Source of the DNA: Mitsuaria sp. 7
GTDB taxonomy: Bacteria; Pseudomonadota; Gammaproteobacteria; Burkholderiales; Burkholderiaceae_C
DNA length: 64,000 nucleotides
Direction: 5' to 3'
Assembly (NCBI RefSeq): GCF_001653795.1
Contig: NZ_CP011515.1
Location: forward strand, 124,001 to 188,000
The translations under genes and the position numbers were made by a program. Below are positions 51,365 through 60,461 of the stretch, piece by piece. Below the pieces are notes generated by a model that worked only from the letters and a program-made list of their open reading frames with translations, did not search any database and had not been told where the DNA came from. How positions within the stretch are numbered: position 1 is the stretch's first letter; each line of letters opens with the position of its first letter.

Positions 51365-52120
51365 ATGAGCGACGAATCTCGCATGACGAACATTGAATTG
51401 GAAGCGCCGGCAAGCCCCTTGCAGGCGCTGCAATCCATTGGTTCGGAGATGTCGTTCCTCCGCGCCGATTCCGTGGCGCTCGTTTCCCGGGAAACCGAGT
51501 TCGGCCAGATCGACATCCGTGCGCTGATGGAAGGTACCGGCCACGCGCTGCTGGAGCGCCGCTACGCGTCACGGGGTTACAGGCTGAGCCGTTCCGCGGA
51601 CGTGACCTTCGGCGCCTATTGGGAAGGCCGTCTGGTGGCCACGCTCGGGCTGCGCCGCGACGGGGGCAACCTCGCCGCGGACCAGAGCTTCCCCAAGGAG
51701 ATGGCCGGCATGCGTCAGCAGGGCTGGCAGCTGTGCGAGTTCACCCGGCTGGCCGCGGACCCGGACGGTCCGTCCAAGCTGGTGCTGGCCAGCCTGTTCC
51801 ACCTGGCCTACCTGCACGCCGCCCACCATTGGGGGGCGGAGTTCCTGGTGATCGAGGTCAATCCCCGTCACACCGCGTTCTACCGCCGGATGCTGGACTT
51901 CCAGCCCCACGGCGAGGAGCGCATGCACCGCAGCGTCGGCGCGCCGGCGGTGCTGATGAGCCTGTCCCTGAACTACGTCGAGAGCCAGGTCCGCAAGCTG
52001 GGCGGCACCCAGAAGGAAGACGGGAGCCGTTCCCGCACCCTGTTCCCGTACGGTTTCTCCGCGAAGGACGAACCCGCGCTGCTGAGCAAGCTCGCTGACG
52101 TGTACGGCTACGACGCCTGA
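51365..52120 (+). CDS. N-acyl amino acid synthase FeeM-like acyltransferase
   Basis: A 251-residue GNAT-fold protein. RYASRGY, LVATLGLRRDGGNLAADQ, GWQLCEFTRLAADP, SKLVLASLFHLAYLHAAHHWG, LVIEVNPRHTAFYRRMLDFQ and VGAPAVLMSLSLNYVES follow the order of the FeeM family, which links acyl chains from acyl-ACP to amino acids and is related to AHL synthases. The likely product is a long-chain N-acyl amino acid signal or surfactant. It is preceded by a long leader and stands alone; start ATG at 51365. Confidence 0.78.
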   Translation: MSDESRMTNIELEAPASPLQALQSIGSEMSFLRADSVALVSRETEFGQIDIRALMEGTGHALLERRYASRGYRLSRSADVTFGAYWEGRLVATLGLRRDGGNLAADQSFPKEMAGMRQQGWQLCEFTRLAADPDGPSKLVLASLFHLAYLHAAHHWGAEFLVIEVNPRHTAFYRRMLDFQPHGEERMHRSVGAPAVLMSLSLNYVESQVRKLGGTQKEDGSRSRTLFPYGFSAKDEPALLSKLADVYGYDA

Positions 52121-52180
52121 GCGCGTCGTCTCCTCGTCGTCCTTGCCCTTTTTGTCCTTTTCCTCGTCCGCCGACGACCG

Positions 52181-53095
52181 TCACGCCTCCAGCCAGTGCA
52201 GGCTGAACCAGCGCTGATCGTCCGTCCAATGCGCTGACGGCTTGAACCCGGCTTCCCGCGCCAGCGCCTGGAAGCTCTCCACGCTGTACTTGTAGGAGTT
52301 CTCGGTGTGCAGGCTCTCGCCTGGCACCAGCGTGTAGCGCCGGCCCTGCAGCTGAAGGTGCTGCTCGCCGCGCGGCAGCAGGTGCATCTCGATGCGGTGC
52401 TTGCGGGGGTCGTAGAACGCGTAGTGGTCGAAGCCGCCCGGGTCGCACTCCAGCTTCAGCTCGCGTTGCGCGTGTCGCAGCACGTTCAGGTTGAAGCGCG
52501 CCGTCACGCCCGACGCGTCGTTGTAGGCCGCATGCAGCCGGGCCGGATCCTTGATCAGGTCCACGCCGATCAGCAGCGCCCCGCCGTCCAGTTCCTCGCG
52601 CAGCAGGCGCAGGAATTCCAACGCCTCGTCCGGGTTGAAGTTGCCGATGCTGGAACCCGGGAAGAAGCCGACGCGTCGACCGTCCGCAGGCGCATCGGGC
52701 AGCACATGCATGCGGGTGAAGTCGGCCACCACCGGCAGGATGCGCAAGGCCGGCTGCTCGCGCTGCAGCGACTCGCAGGCGGCCAGCAGATGCGGACCGG
52801 AGATGTCCACCGGCACGAAGCTGTGCAGCTGCTGCGCGCGTTCCAGCAGCAGCCGCACCTTCACGAGCGCGCCGGCGCCGTACTCGATCAACTGCGCGCC
52901 CGGGCCCATGCGGGCGGCGAACTCGTCGGCGTGCCGTTTCAGCAGCGCCAGCTCCGTGCGCGTCGGGTAGTACTCGGGCAGTTCGCAGATCTGCTCGAAG
53001 AGGGCGGAGCCCTGCGCGTCGTAGAAGTACTTGGGGGAGATCGCGTGCTCGGGGCCTGCGAGCGCCGCGTGAAGGTCCTCGGCGAAACTGCTCAT
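52181..53095 (-). CDS. egtD: L-histidine N-alpha-methyltransferase
   Basis: A 304-residue SAM-dependent enzyme that trimethylates His to hercynine. SPKYFYDAQGSALFEQICELPEYYPTRTE is the family opening; LIEYGAGALVKVRLLLE is the AdoMet motif, GFFPGSSIGNF and the YTLVPGESLHTENSYKYSVESF end are typical. ATG at 53095 overlaps the egtB stop. It makes the first intermediate of ergothioneine. Confidence 0.94.
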   Translation of the reverse strand: MSSFAEDLHAALAGPEHAISPKYFYDAQGSALFEQICELPEYYPTRTELALLKRHADEFAARMGPGAQLIEYGAGALVKVRLLLERAQQLHSFVPVDISGPHLLAACESLQREQPALRILPVVADFTRMHVLPDAPADGRRVGFFPGSSIGNFNPDEALEFLRLLREELDGGALLIGVDLIKDPARLHAAYNDASGVTARFNLNVLRHAQRELKLECDPGGFDHYAFYDPRKHRIEMHLLPRGEQHLQLQGRRYTLVPGESLHTENSYKYSVESFQALAREAGFKPSAHWTDDQRWFSLHWLEA

Positions 53096-54396
53096 GCGTG
53101 GGTCTCCGTGCGCGGGCGCGCATCGCGGGCCAGTCTCAGCCCGGTGAACTGCCAGCGCGCGGCTGGCGGAAAGAAGTTGCGGTAGGTCCGGCGCGTGTGG
53201 CCGGGCGGCGTCGCGAGACTGCCGCCGCGCAGCACCAGCTGCCCGACCATGAACTTGCCGTTGTATTCGGACGCGGCCCCTGCCATCGGCCGGAAGCCGG
53301 GGTAGGGGTGGTAGGCCGAGCGCGTCCATTGCCAAGCCTGGTCGTCGAGCTGGGCGATGCCGGGCAGCGTCGACGCAGCTTCCCACTCCGGCTCGCTCGG
53401 CAGGCGGGCGCCGGCCCATTCCGCATAGGCGGCGGCTTCGTAGAAGCTGAGCTGCATCACCGGCGCGGCGGGGTCCATCGGACGCAGGCCGTGCAGGCCG
53501 AACACCGACCAGCGCGAGCCCGCGCTGCCCGTGGCGTCGGCATCGCCCTCGGTCTTGGCGTGGTCGCTGTCGTCCACCCAGTACAGCGGTGCTTTCCAGC
53601 CTTGTTGCTGCACCATGGCCCAGCCGTCCGACAGCCACCAGCGCGGCTCGCGATAGCCGCCGTCGGCGATGAAGCGCTGGAAGTCGCCGCAGGTCACGAG
53701 GCGGCTCGCGATCTCGAAAGGCTCGAGCCAGACGCGATGCCGCGGGCCTTCGTTGTCGAAGGCGAAGCCTGACCCCGCCGCGGGGGCGGCGCCGTCGGCG
53801 CTCGTGTCGTGGCCGATGTCGACGAGGCCGCCGTCATGGCGCAGCCATTCGCTGGTACTGGCCGCGACCGGCGCGGGCGCCGCATCGATCAGCGCCGGCC
53901 GCCACGGATGGCAGGACAGCAGGTGCAGTGCGTCGGTCAGCAAGAGCTCCTGGTGCTGCTGCTCATGATGCAGACCCAGTTCCAGCGTCGGCGCGATCTC
54001 GTTCCACACCGCGTCGCTGCAACGCGCGATCAACTGCTGGATGTGCGTGTCCACATGGCGGCGGTAGGCGCGCACCTCGTCCAGCGACGGGCGCGTCAGC
54101 AGTCCGCGCTGGGGGCGCGGGTGACGCGGGCCGAGGCCCTCGTAATACGAGTTGAAGAGGAAGTGGAAGGACTCGTCGAGCGGCCGGTAGTCCGGCAGGT
54201 GCGGGCGCAGCAGCAGCGCCTCGAAGAACCAGCTCGTGTGGGCCTGATGCCACTTGGCCGGACTCGCGTCCGGCATCGACTGCGCGGCCTGGTCCTCGGC
54301 GGACAGCGGCTCGGCCAGTGCCAGCGTGTGGCGCCTGACCGCTTCAAAACGGCGCGAGAGATCGCGCCGCACCAGCGGCAGATCGTGATCCGACAT
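53092..54396 (-). CDS. egtB: Ergothioneine biosynthesis protein EgtB
   Basis: A 434-residue iron-dependent sulfoxide synthase. An N-terminal DinB-like helical domain has the metal-binding pattern (KWHQAHTSWFFEALLL, then LGLHHEQQHQELLLTD, the HxxxE/H-E ligands), and the C-terminal FGE-sulfatase domain shows WEAASTLPGIAQLDDQAWQWTRSAY and GGSLATPPGHTRRTYRNFF. It couples hercynine with Cys or gamma-Glu-Cys. No egtA, egtC or egtE lies nearby, so donor and lyase are encoded elsewhere or by general enzymes. Confidence 0.94.
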   Translation of the reverse strand: MSDHDLPLVRRDLSRRFEAVRRHTLALAEPLSAEDQAAQSMPDASPAKWHQAHTSWFFEALLLRPHLPDYRPLDESFHFLFNSYYEGLGPRHPRPQRGLLTRPSLDEVRAYRRHVDTHIQQLIARCSDAVWNEIAPTLELGLHHEQQHQELLLTDALHLLSCHPWRPALIDAAPAPVAASTSEWLRHDGGLVDIGHDTSADGAAPAAGSGFAFDNEGPRHRVWLEPFEIASRLVTCGDFQRFIADGGYREPRWWLSDGWAMVQQQGWKAPLYWVDDSDHAKTEGDADATGSAGSRWSVFGLHGLRPMDPAAPVMQLSFYEAAAYAEWAGARLPSEPEWEAASTLPGIAQLDDQAWQWTRSAYHPYPGFRPMAGAASEYNGKFMVGQLVLRGGSLATPPGHTRRTYRNFFPPAARWQFTGLRLARDARPRTETHA

Positions 54397-54576
54397 GCAA
54401 GCAACTCCTGCGGCCCCGGGGGGAGGAAGGACCGGACATCAACGGTAGCCGATTTGCCGTGTCCCCGTCCGGTGCGGGCCGCTCGGCGGGCCCCGGCGGG
54501 GCGGCTCAACTGCCACCCGATGTCAGGTAGGGCAAGGCGGGTACCCGTCGGCCGATGCCGGCCATCGTCCGCCATC

Positions 54577-54612
54577 GCCGGGCGCCGTGAGGGCCTCGTG
54601 AGGGCGCCCGGC
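54577..54612. repeat. Inverted repeat before the LuxR-type gene
   Basis: GCCGGGCGCC at 54577-54586 and GGCGCCCGGC at 54603-54612 form a 10-bp stem with a 16-base loop containing the repeat CGTGAGGG. It lies about 65 bases before the LuxR-type start, so it may be an operator or leader hairpin. It has no poly-T after it. Confidence 0.45.
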
Positions 54613-54677
54613 GGCGATTCATCGGGGCGTCATGCCGCGCGGGCAGGCTGACGGCGCCCCGGCTCACGCCTTTGCCC

Positions 54678-55586
54678 ATGCCCATGATGCCGCCCTCGAT
54701 CTCCTCGTCGCTGCCGACCCTGCTGCCTTCGACCGCTTCCCCTCCGGTGGGGCCGTCGGCTTCGCCGTCCGCGCTGTCGGCGATGGCCCTGCCGGTTCAC
54801 GGCGGGGTCGACGGGGACGGCCTGCCCTTGTCCTGGCTGCAGGACCACGTGCTCGCCGAACGCCTGCTGGAGGCGCTGTGGAGCGCACGCCAGCCGGCCA
54901 CGCCGGCTCAGTTCTTCGTCTGGAGCCAGAGCCGCCTGCAGCCGCTGCTGCCGCACCGGCTGATGGTGTGCGTCGGCGACCAGCCGCCGTCGCCGCGGCT
55001 GGCGGCGCAGCTCTTCCATCTGAAGCCGATCGGCGAGGGCTTGCACGCCCAGCTCGAATCGGCCGACCACGGCCTGTGGCTGCACCTGATCCGGCGCTGG
55101 GGCGACGGCCGGCGGCCGCTGCATGTCGACCTGGCGCGGGAATCGGACTCGGCGCTGTTCCAGCCCCTGCTGGAAGCCGGACTGCGGGAGCTGGCGCTGC
55201 ACGGCGTCGCCGCCGACGGCGAGCGGCCGCAGAGCCTGTTCCTCTTCGCGGGAGAGGGTTGGTCCGACGACCACCTGCGCCGCCTGGAGCTGCTGACGCC
55301 GGCGCTGCACGCGGCCTGGCGGCGTGCGCGGCTGCAGCCGCGGGGTCAGGCCTTGCCGCGTCGCGCGGGGTCGCTGGTGACGCCGCGCGAGCAGCAGATC
55401 GTCGAAGGCCTGCGCGCGGGCCTGAGCAACGAGGGGATCGCGATCCAGCTGGGCATCAGCATGTTCACGGTCAAGAACCACGTGCGCAAGATCCTGCGCA
55501 AGCTGGGCGCGAACAACCGCGCACAGGCGGTCGCGATCGCGATGTCGCGCCGGGAGCTCAGCGAGCCGGAGACGCCCGCGGCGTGA
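54678..55586 (+). CDS. LuxR-family regulator, EpsA-like
   Basis: About 302 residues from ATG at 54678; a TTG two codons earlier is also possible. Residues 50-210 (WLQDHVLAERLLEALWSAR, SRLQPLLPHRLMVC) look like the EpsA sensor part found near XrtB/PEP-CTERM clusters. The LuxR HTH is at the end (LVTPREQQIVEGLRAGLSNEGIAIQLGISMFTVKNHVRKILRKLG). The first 40 residues are Pro/Ser-rich and may not be translated. There is no receiver domain. It converges with and overlaps the vanZ-like gene by 29 bases. Confidence 0.75.
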   Translation: MPMMPPSISSSLPTLLPSTASPPVGPSASPSALSAMALPVHGGVDGDGLPLSWLQDHVLAERLLEALWSARQPATPAQFFVWSQSRLQPLLPHRLMVCVGDQPPSPRLAAQLFHLKPIGEGLHAQLESADHGLWLHLIRRWGDGRRPLHVDLARESDSALFQPLLEAGLRELALHGVAADGERPQSLFLFAGEGWSDDHLRRLELLTPALHAAWRRARLQPRGQALPRRAGSLVTPREQQIVEGLRAGLSNEGIAIQLGISMFTVKNHVRKILRKLGANNRAQAVAIAMSRRELSEPETPAA

Positions 55587-55947
55587 GCACGCGCAGGAGC
55601 AGCGCATGCACGGCCACGCCGATGACCGCGCCGATCATGTCGGCGAGCACGTCCTGCGCGTCCGCGTCGCGGCCGGGGATCTGCGACTGCACCAGCTCGA
55701 TCAGGATGCCGTAGGCGAGCAGCACCGCCAGCACGATCCAGCGGCGGCGCGGACCGGCGGCGAGGCACTGCAGCCCGATGACCGCGAGCGTGCCGAAGGC
55801 GGTGAAGTGGTTCGCCTTGTCCCAGCCGAGGTCGGCCGCGGGCGGCGGATGGGGCGAGAACGCCAGCCAGCTGGCGCCACAGACCACTGCGAGGAAGAGC
55901 AGGCGCCAGGCGTTGCGCCAGCGCGGATCGTGCAGGACTTCAGACAT
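55558..55947 (-). CDS. VanZ-like membrane protein
   Basis: A 129-residue protein with three or four hydrophobic helices. WLAFSPHPPP, GWDKANHFTAFGTLAVIGL and AYGILIELVQSQIPGRDADAQDVLADMIGAVIGV (DxxD, GR) form the VanZ signature. Start ATG at 55947 (MSEVLHD). The 3' end overlaps the end of the LuxR-type gene. VanZ family genes occur in exopolysaccharide/exosortase clusters, which fits the EpsA-like neighbour, but the rest of such a cluster is not here. Confidence 0.85.
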   Translation of the reverse strand: MSEVLHDPRWRNAWRLLFLAVVCGASWLAFSPHPPPAADLGWDKANHFTAFGTLAVIGLQCLAAGPRRRWIVLAVLLAYGILIELVQSQIPGRDADAQDVLADMIGAVIGVAVHALLLRVLTPRASPAR

Positions 55948-56001
55948 GCGAGGCAGTGTGCCATGCACGTGTGAAGCGAAAGTGAGGTCCCCTCAGTCCC
56001 C

Positions 56002-56799
56002 TCACTCCAGGTTCTCGTGATGATGGCTGGCGCCGCGCTTCCAGTAGGCCGCCGCGCGGATCGCGTGGCGGTCGTGGCCTTTCTCGTCGACGAGGATCTT
56101 GCGCACCGCGGTCATCGCGGCGGCCTCGCCGGCGCACCAGGCGTAGCCCTCGCCGGACGGCAGTGTCAGCGCGCGGGCGGCGGCCAGCAGTGCGTCGTCG
56201 CCGTCGACCCAGCGCAGGTCGAGGTCGGCCTGCGTGGCGAAGCGGCGGCGATCGCTCTCCGGCACGTTCAGCAGCGCGACGACGCGCGCGCCGGCCGGCA
56301 GTTCCTCGAGGCGGCGCGCGACGGCGGGGAGGGCGGTCTCATCGCCCACCAGCAGATGCCAGGCGAAGTCCGTCGGGATGATGAAGGAGCCGCGCGGACC
56401 GCCGACGGTCAGCGTGTGGCCCGGCTGCGCTTGTGCGGCCCAGGCCGCGGCGGGGCCGTCGCCGTGCTGCGCGAACTCGATGACCAGCTCGCGCGCCGCG
56501 TTGTCGAAGCGGCGCGGCGTGTAGTCGCGCATGACGGGGGAGCCGTCGGCCTCGGGTTCGAAGATCAGCTTCACGTGGTCGTCGAAGGAGGCGCTGACGA
56601 AGTCGGCGAGCGAGTCGCCGGTCAGCGTCACGCGGCGGAAGTTGGGCGTCACGTCGTCGACGCCGGTCACGGTCAGTTCGCGGCGCTTGAGTTCATGGCG
56701 CACGCGCTGGACGCGGCTCACGGCGGAGCCGGCAGCCGGCGTGGTCGTGGTCGTTGCGGCAGAGGAGGGGAGTGCGGTGTTCAGGGTGTCGGGCTTCAT
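56002..56799 (-). CDS. Siderophore-interacting protein (FAD-binding ferric reductase)
   Basis: A 265-residue SIP/ViuB-like flavoprotein from ATG at 56799. VQRVRHELKRRELTVTGVDDVTPNFRRVTLTG and RDYTPRRFDNAARELVIEFAQHGDGPAAAWA are the FAD-binding part, and VGDETALPAVARRLEEL the NAD(P)H part. It reduces ferric siderophores to release iron. It is divergent from a MarR-type gene with two dyads between, so it is likely a target. Confidence 0.92.
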   Translation of the reverse strand: MKPDTLNTALPSSAATTTTTPAAGSAVSRVQRVRHELKRRELTVTGVDDVTPNFRRVTLTGDSLADFVSASFDDHVKLIFEPEADGSPVMRDYTPRRFDNAARELVIEFAQHGDGPAAAWAAQAQPGHTLTVGGPRGSFIIPTDFAWHLLVGDETALPAVARRLEELPAGARVVALLNVPESDRRRFATQADLDLRWVDGDDALLAAARALTLPSGEGYAWCAGEAAAMTAVRKILVDEKGHDRHAIRAAAYWKRGASHHHENLE

Positions 56800-56819
56800 T
56801 GCGGCTGATCTCGATATCG

Positions 56820-56864
56820 TTGACAATGTCATCAATCTTGCGACGGAACGATTGACAATGTCAA
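56820..56864. promoter_or_regulatory. Paired TTGACA-N-TGTCAA dyads in the SIP/MarR intergene
   Basis: TTGACAATGTCA at 56820-56831 and TTGACAATGTCAA at 56852-56864 share a dyad around a single centre base; centres are 32 bp apart (about three turns). The second overlaps the MarR start codon (56858-56860). They are likely operators for the MarR protein. They sit where both divergent genes would be controlled. Confidence 0.62.
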
Positions 56865-57313
56865 CTAACACCACTGGCCGAAGGGGCAAGGACGACGACG
56901 TCCTGGAGCTGGTGCATTCGGTGATGCATCGCTACCGCGCGTTGCAGTACCGCTTCCTGCGCGACGGTCCGCAGGACATCACGCACATGGAAGGCAAGGT
57001 GTTGTTCTTCTTCGAGCGCAACCCGCAGGCCACGCAGAGCGATCTCGCGTCGCACAGCGGGCGGGACAAGGCGCAGCTGGCGCGGCTGATCAAGACCTTG
57101 CGCGACAAGGGCCTGCTCGACGCGAAGACCGATGAAGTGGATCGCCGCCAGGTGCGGCTGAGCGTCAGCGACGCCGGCCTGACGGTGCAGCGCGAGTTGA
57201 AGCGTCAGGCGAAACAGGTGTCGGTGCAGGCGCTGGCGGGCTTGAGCGCGGAGGAGCAGGCGCAGCTCGCCGCGCTGCTGAGGCGCGTGCAGGCGAATCT
57301 GGGCGAGGAGTGA
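56858..57313 (+). CDS. MarR-family transcriptional regulator
   Basis: A 151-residue winged-helix protein. HMEGKVLFFFERNPQATQSDLASHSGRDKAQLARLIKTLRDKGLLD holds the HTH, and TDEVDRRQVRLSVSDAG the wing (DxRxxxxxLT-like). The start ATG at 56858 lies inside a TTGACA-N-TGTCAA dyad, which would make autorepression block translation initiation as well as transcription. It likely controls the divergent SIP gene, perhaps in response to iron or a drug-like ligand. Confidence 0.9.
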   Translation: MSTNTTGRRGKDDDVLELVHSVMHRYRALQYRFLRDGPQDITHMEGKVLFFFERNPQATQSDLASHSGRDKAQLARLIKTLRDKGLLDAKTDEVDRRQVRLSVSDAGLTVQRELKRQAKQVSVQALAGLSAEEQAQLAALLRRVQANLGEE

Positions 57314-57355
57314 ATCGGCCGCAGGCGTTGTCTGGGTGCGACGCGGGCGCCGAAA

Positions 57356-57384
57356 TTGTCGGCGTCGAAAATCTGCGCTATAGT
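57356..57384 (+). promoter_or_regulatory. Promoter of tRNA-Thr
   Basis: TTGTCG at 57356-57361 and TATAGT at 57379-57384 are spaced 17 bases, a good sigma-70 fit. Transcription should start about 20 bases before the tRNA at 57410. Confidence 0.68.
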
Positions 57385-57409
57385 CACAGACTCTGTTGTT
57401 CGCGACAGC

Positions 57410-57485
57410 GCCGATGTAGCTCAGTTGGTAGAGCAGCGCATTCGTAATGCGAAGGTCGGGAGTTCGACTCTCTTCATCGGCACCA
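57410..57485 (+). tRNA. tRNA-Thr(CGU)
   Basis: A 76-nt cloverleaf, GCCGATG...CATCGGC with A and encoded CCA. D-loop AGCTCAGTTGGTAGAGC, anticodon loop with CGT, T-loop GTTCGACTC. It has its own promoter and a strong terminator. Confidence 0.96.
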
Positions 57486-57491
57486 ATACAG

Positions 57492-57523
57492 AAAAGCCGC
57501 TTGGGTATCCCAAGCGGCTTTTT
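57492..57523 (+). terminator. Terminator after tRNA-Thr
   Basis: AAAAGCCGCTTGGG-TAT-CCCAAGCGGCTTTTT is a strong hairpin with a T-run directly after the tRNA 3' end. Confidence 0.9.
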
Positions 57524-57578
57524 CTTTGGCGCCACGCCGCGCCAACGGCGCCCGCCGACGGTGGCAACATGGCGCGCC

Positions 57579-58961
57579 ATGAGCCCACACGACCCCAACG
57601 ATCAGCCCGGCCTCGCGCCGGTGACGCTCACGCTCGCCGCCCTGGAGGCCGAGCCGCTGCCCGGCACGCTCAAGGGACTGCCCGCGGTCGCCGAGGGCGT
57701 GCCGCTGGGCGGCCTTGGCGCGTTGGGGCTGTCGCTGCTGGCCGGCGACCTGCCGCTGCCTGCGGCGATCCTGAAAGACTCCGCGCTGACGCACAACGCG
57801 CGCTGGATGCGCGAGTTCACCGCACGCGCGGGCGTGAGCCTCGCGCCGCATGGCAAGACGACGATGTCGCCGCAGCTGTTCCAACGCCAGTTCGACGAAG
57901 GCGCCTGGGGCATGACGGCCGCGACGGCGGCCCACGTGCGCACGTACCGGCGCTTCGGCGTGCCGCGCGTGCTGCTGGCGAATCAGCTGATCGGCAAGGC
58001 GGACCTGGAGCTCGTGTTCCGCGAGCTGGAGGCGTCGCCGGATTTCGATTTCTACCTGCTGGTCGACTCCGCTGCGGGCCTGGACCTGTTGCGTCGCGCG
58101 GCCGACGAGCGTGGCTTGAAGCGTCCGCTTCAAGTGCTGCTGGAAGTCGGCACGCCGGGTGGTCGCACCGGCGTCCGGACGATGGAGGAGGGCGCCGCGC
58201 TGGGCCGCCTCATCCGTGATGCCGCTCCGACGATCGTGCTTCGTGGCGTGGAGGCCTTTGAAGGCGTCTACAGCGGCGACGACACGGCGCGCGTGGAGCT
58301 CGGCGCGCTGACGATGATCGAGACGGTGGCGGAACTGACGCGCCTGGGCTGCGCCGAAGGGTGGTTCGCCGCGGGCGAGGTGCTGCTGACCGCAGGCGGC
58401 TCGGCCTTCTTCGACATGGCGGCGAAGACGCTGGCGGCGGTCGAGGCCGCGGGCACCGGCCACGCGCTGCGGGTGGTGCTGCGCAGCGGCTGCTACCTGA
58501 GCCATGACAGCCTGCAGTACGAGCGCATGCAGGACCGCATGCGGCAGCGCGCCGGTGCGCTGTGGGGCGAAGGCCCCGGCCTGCGCAATGCGATCGAGGT
58601 CTGGGCCTACGTGCAGTCGGTGCCGGAGCCTGGCCGCGCGATCTGCACGGCCGGCCGACGCGACCTCAGCTACGACGCCTGCCTGCCGCAACCGCTGTGG
58701 TGGTACCGCCCGAGCCTGCATGACGCGCCGCGGGCCACGCCCGCCCACTGGGCCGTCACGAAGCTCAACGACCAGCATGCGTACGTCGATGCAGGCGGCG
58801 AAGGCGGGAACAGATCGGACGGGGGCGAACTGCTGCTGCAGGTCGGGGACCTGATCGCCTTCGGCGTCGGCCACCCGTGCACGACCTTCGACAAGTGGCC
58901 GCTGCTCTACACGGTGGACGATCACTACCGCGTCATCGGCGGCGTGCGGACGTTCTTCTGA
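57579..58961 (+). CDS. PLP-dependent amino acid deaminase / D-threonine aldolase-like
   Basis: A 460-residue enzyme with an alanine-racemase N-terminal fold. The PLP Lys is seen in [15 protein letters not shown], and [11 protein letters not shown] and [10 protein letters not shown] are in later active-site loops. The C-terminal domain carries [17 protein letters not shown], the metal-binding His-Cys pair of the D-serine dehydratase/D-threonine aldolase group. Start ATG at 57579. The likely activity is deamination of D-Ser or aldol cleavage of D-Thr-like substrates, with Mn or Zn. Confidence 0.85.
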   Translation: MSPHDPNDQPGLAPVTLTLAALEAEPLPGTLKGLPAVAEGVPLGGLGALGLSLLAGDLPLPAAILKDSALTHNARWMREFTARAGVSLAPHGKTTMSPQLFQRQFDEGAWGMTAATAAHVRTYRRFGVPRVLLANQLIGKADLELVFRELEASPDFDFYLLVDSAAGLDLLRRAADERGLKRPLQVLLEVGTPGGRTGVRTMEEGAALGRLIRDAAPTIVLRGVEAFEGVYSGDDTARVELGALTMIETVAELTRLGCAEGWFAAGEVLLTAGGSAFFDMAAKTLAAVEAAGTGHALRVVLRSGCYLSHDSLQYERMQDRMRQRAGALWGEGPGLRNAIEVWAYVQSVPEPGRAICTAGRRDLSYDACLPQPLWWYRPSLHDAPRATPAHWAVTKLNDQHAYVDAGGEGGNRSDGGELLLQVGDLIAFGVGHPCTTFDKWPLLYTVDDHYRVIGGVRTFF

Positions 58962-58983
58962 ATCGACGGCGAGAATCCGCGCC

Positions 58984-60357
58984 ATGCATGAAATCATCTG
59001 CCCGCACTGCAACAAGGCCTTCAAGATCGACGAGGCGGGATACGCCGACATCCTCAAGCAGGTGCGCGATACCGACTTCGAGAAGCAGCTGCACGAGCGC
59101 CTCGCGCTGGCCGAGCAGGACAAGCGCAATGCCGTCGAGCTGGCGCAGGCGAAGACGGCCGGCGAGCTGCAGAAGGCCGCCGCGCTGAAGGACGGCGAGA
59201 TCCAGGAGTTGAAGGCCCGGCTCGATGCCGGCGAGGTGCAGCGCAAGCTGGCGGTGAGCGAGGCGCTCGGCGGCCTTGAGAAGCAGCTGCAACAGTCCGT
59301 CGCGGCGAAGGACGCCGAGATCCAGGCGCTCAAGGCCAGGCTCGACGCGATGGGCGTGACGCAGCAGCTCGCGATGACGCAGGCCGTCGGCGCGGTGGAG
59401 AAGGAACGCGATCAACTGCGCAGCGGCCTCGAACGTGCGGAGCTCGAGAAGCAGCTCTCCGAGAAGTCGCTGAAGGACAAGTACGAGACGCAGATCAAGG
59501 ACCGCGACGACGCCATCGAGCGCCTGCGCGACATGAAGGCGCGGCTGTCGACCAAGATGGTCGGCGAGACGCTCGAACTTCACTGCGAGACCGAGTTCAA
59601 CCGCATCCGCGCGACCGCGTTCCCGCGCGCGTATTTCGAGAAGGACAACGACGCGCGTTCGGGCAGCAAGGGCGACTACATCTTCCGCGACGCCGATGAA
59701 TCCGGCACCGAGATCGTCTCGATCATGTTCGAGATGAAGAACGAGAACGACCGCACCGCCACGAAGAACCGCAACGAGGACTTCCTCAAGGAGCTCGACA
59801 AGGACCGCGTCGAGAAGGGCTGCGAATACGCGGTGCTGGTCTCGCTGCTGGAGCCCGAGAGCGAGCTCTACAACACCGGCATCGTCGACGTGTTCCACCG
59901 CTATCCGAAGATGTATGTGGTGCGGCCTCAGTTCTTCTTGCCCATCATCACGCTGCTGCGCAACGCGGCGATGAACTCGCTCAAGTACAAGGCGGAGCTC
60001 GCGCTCGTGAAGGCGCAGAACATCGACATCACCCACTTCGAGTCGCAGCTCGAGGGCTTCAAGTCGGCGTTCGGGAAGAACTACGAACTGGCGTCGCGGC
60101 GCTTCCAGACGGCGATCGACGAGATCGACAAGTCCATCGACCACCTGCAGAAGACCAAGGAAGCGCTGCTCGGCACCGATCGCAACCTGCGCCTGGCCAA
60201 TGACAAGGCGCAGGACGTGACGATCAAGAAGCTGACCAAGGGCAACCCGACGATGGCCGGGAAATTTGCCGAGCTCAAGGGCAACGACAAGCCGGCCGCT
60301 GCCGATCGCAGCAGCGATGGCAACGAGGGCAAGGGCGACGAAGGCAGCCTTTTCTGA
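58984..60357 (+). CDS. DUF2130 protein (coiled-coil, CPHC zinc ribbon)
   Basis: A 457-residue protein. Residues 5-10 carry [10 protein letters not shown], a short zinc-binding ribbon; residues about 25-185 form a long coiled coil; the rest (from [24 protein letters not shown] through [28 protein letters not shown] and [20 protein letters not shown]) is the DUF2130 core, which looks like a nuclease-like fold (ExK-like FEMKNE). Function unknown. It begins 22 bases after the deaminase stop and may be co-transcribed. Confidence 0.85.
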   Translation: MHEIICPHCNKAFKIDEAGYADILKQVRDTDFEKQLHERLALAEQDKRNAVELAQAKTAGELQKAAALKDGEIQELKARLDAGEVQRKLAVSEALGGLEKQLQQSVAAKDAEIQALKARLDAMGVTQQLAMTQAVGAVEKERDQLRSGLERAELEKQLSEKSLKDKYETQIKDRDDAIERLRDMKARLSTKMVGETLELHCETEFNRIRATAFPRAYFEKDNDARSGSKGDYIFRDADESGTEIVSIMFEMKNENDRTATKNRNEDFLKELDKDRVEKGCEYAVLVSLLEPESELYNTGIVDVFHRYPKMYVVRPQFFLPIITLLRNAAMNSLKYKAELALVKAQNIDITHFESQLEGFKSAFGKNYELASRRFQTAIDEIDKSIDHLQKTKEALLGTDRNLRLANDKAQDVTIKKLTKGNPTMAGKFAELKGNDKPAAADRSSDGNEGKGDEGSLF

Positions 60358-60387
60358 GGCCTGAGCGCTGAGGGCGCTCAGAAGCAC

Positions 60388-60412
60388 GAAGGCCGCTCAT
60401 CGAGCGGCCTTC
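60388..60412. terminator. Terminator between DUF2130 gene and fbp
   Basis: GAAGGCCGCTC-ATC-GAGCGGCCTTC is an 11-bp stem between two converging genes. It has only a short T-rich flank on either side, so it may be a weak bidirectional terminator. Confidence 0.6.
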
Positions 60413-60461
60413 TGCATTGCGGACATGTCGGACCCGGCGCATGCCGGATCGCGGGGTCACA

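Noticed and set aside
51287..51572. Short minus-strand frames before and inside the FeeM-like gene
   Set aside because: No ribosome site, no conserved pattern, and they overlap the start of a recognisable gene.
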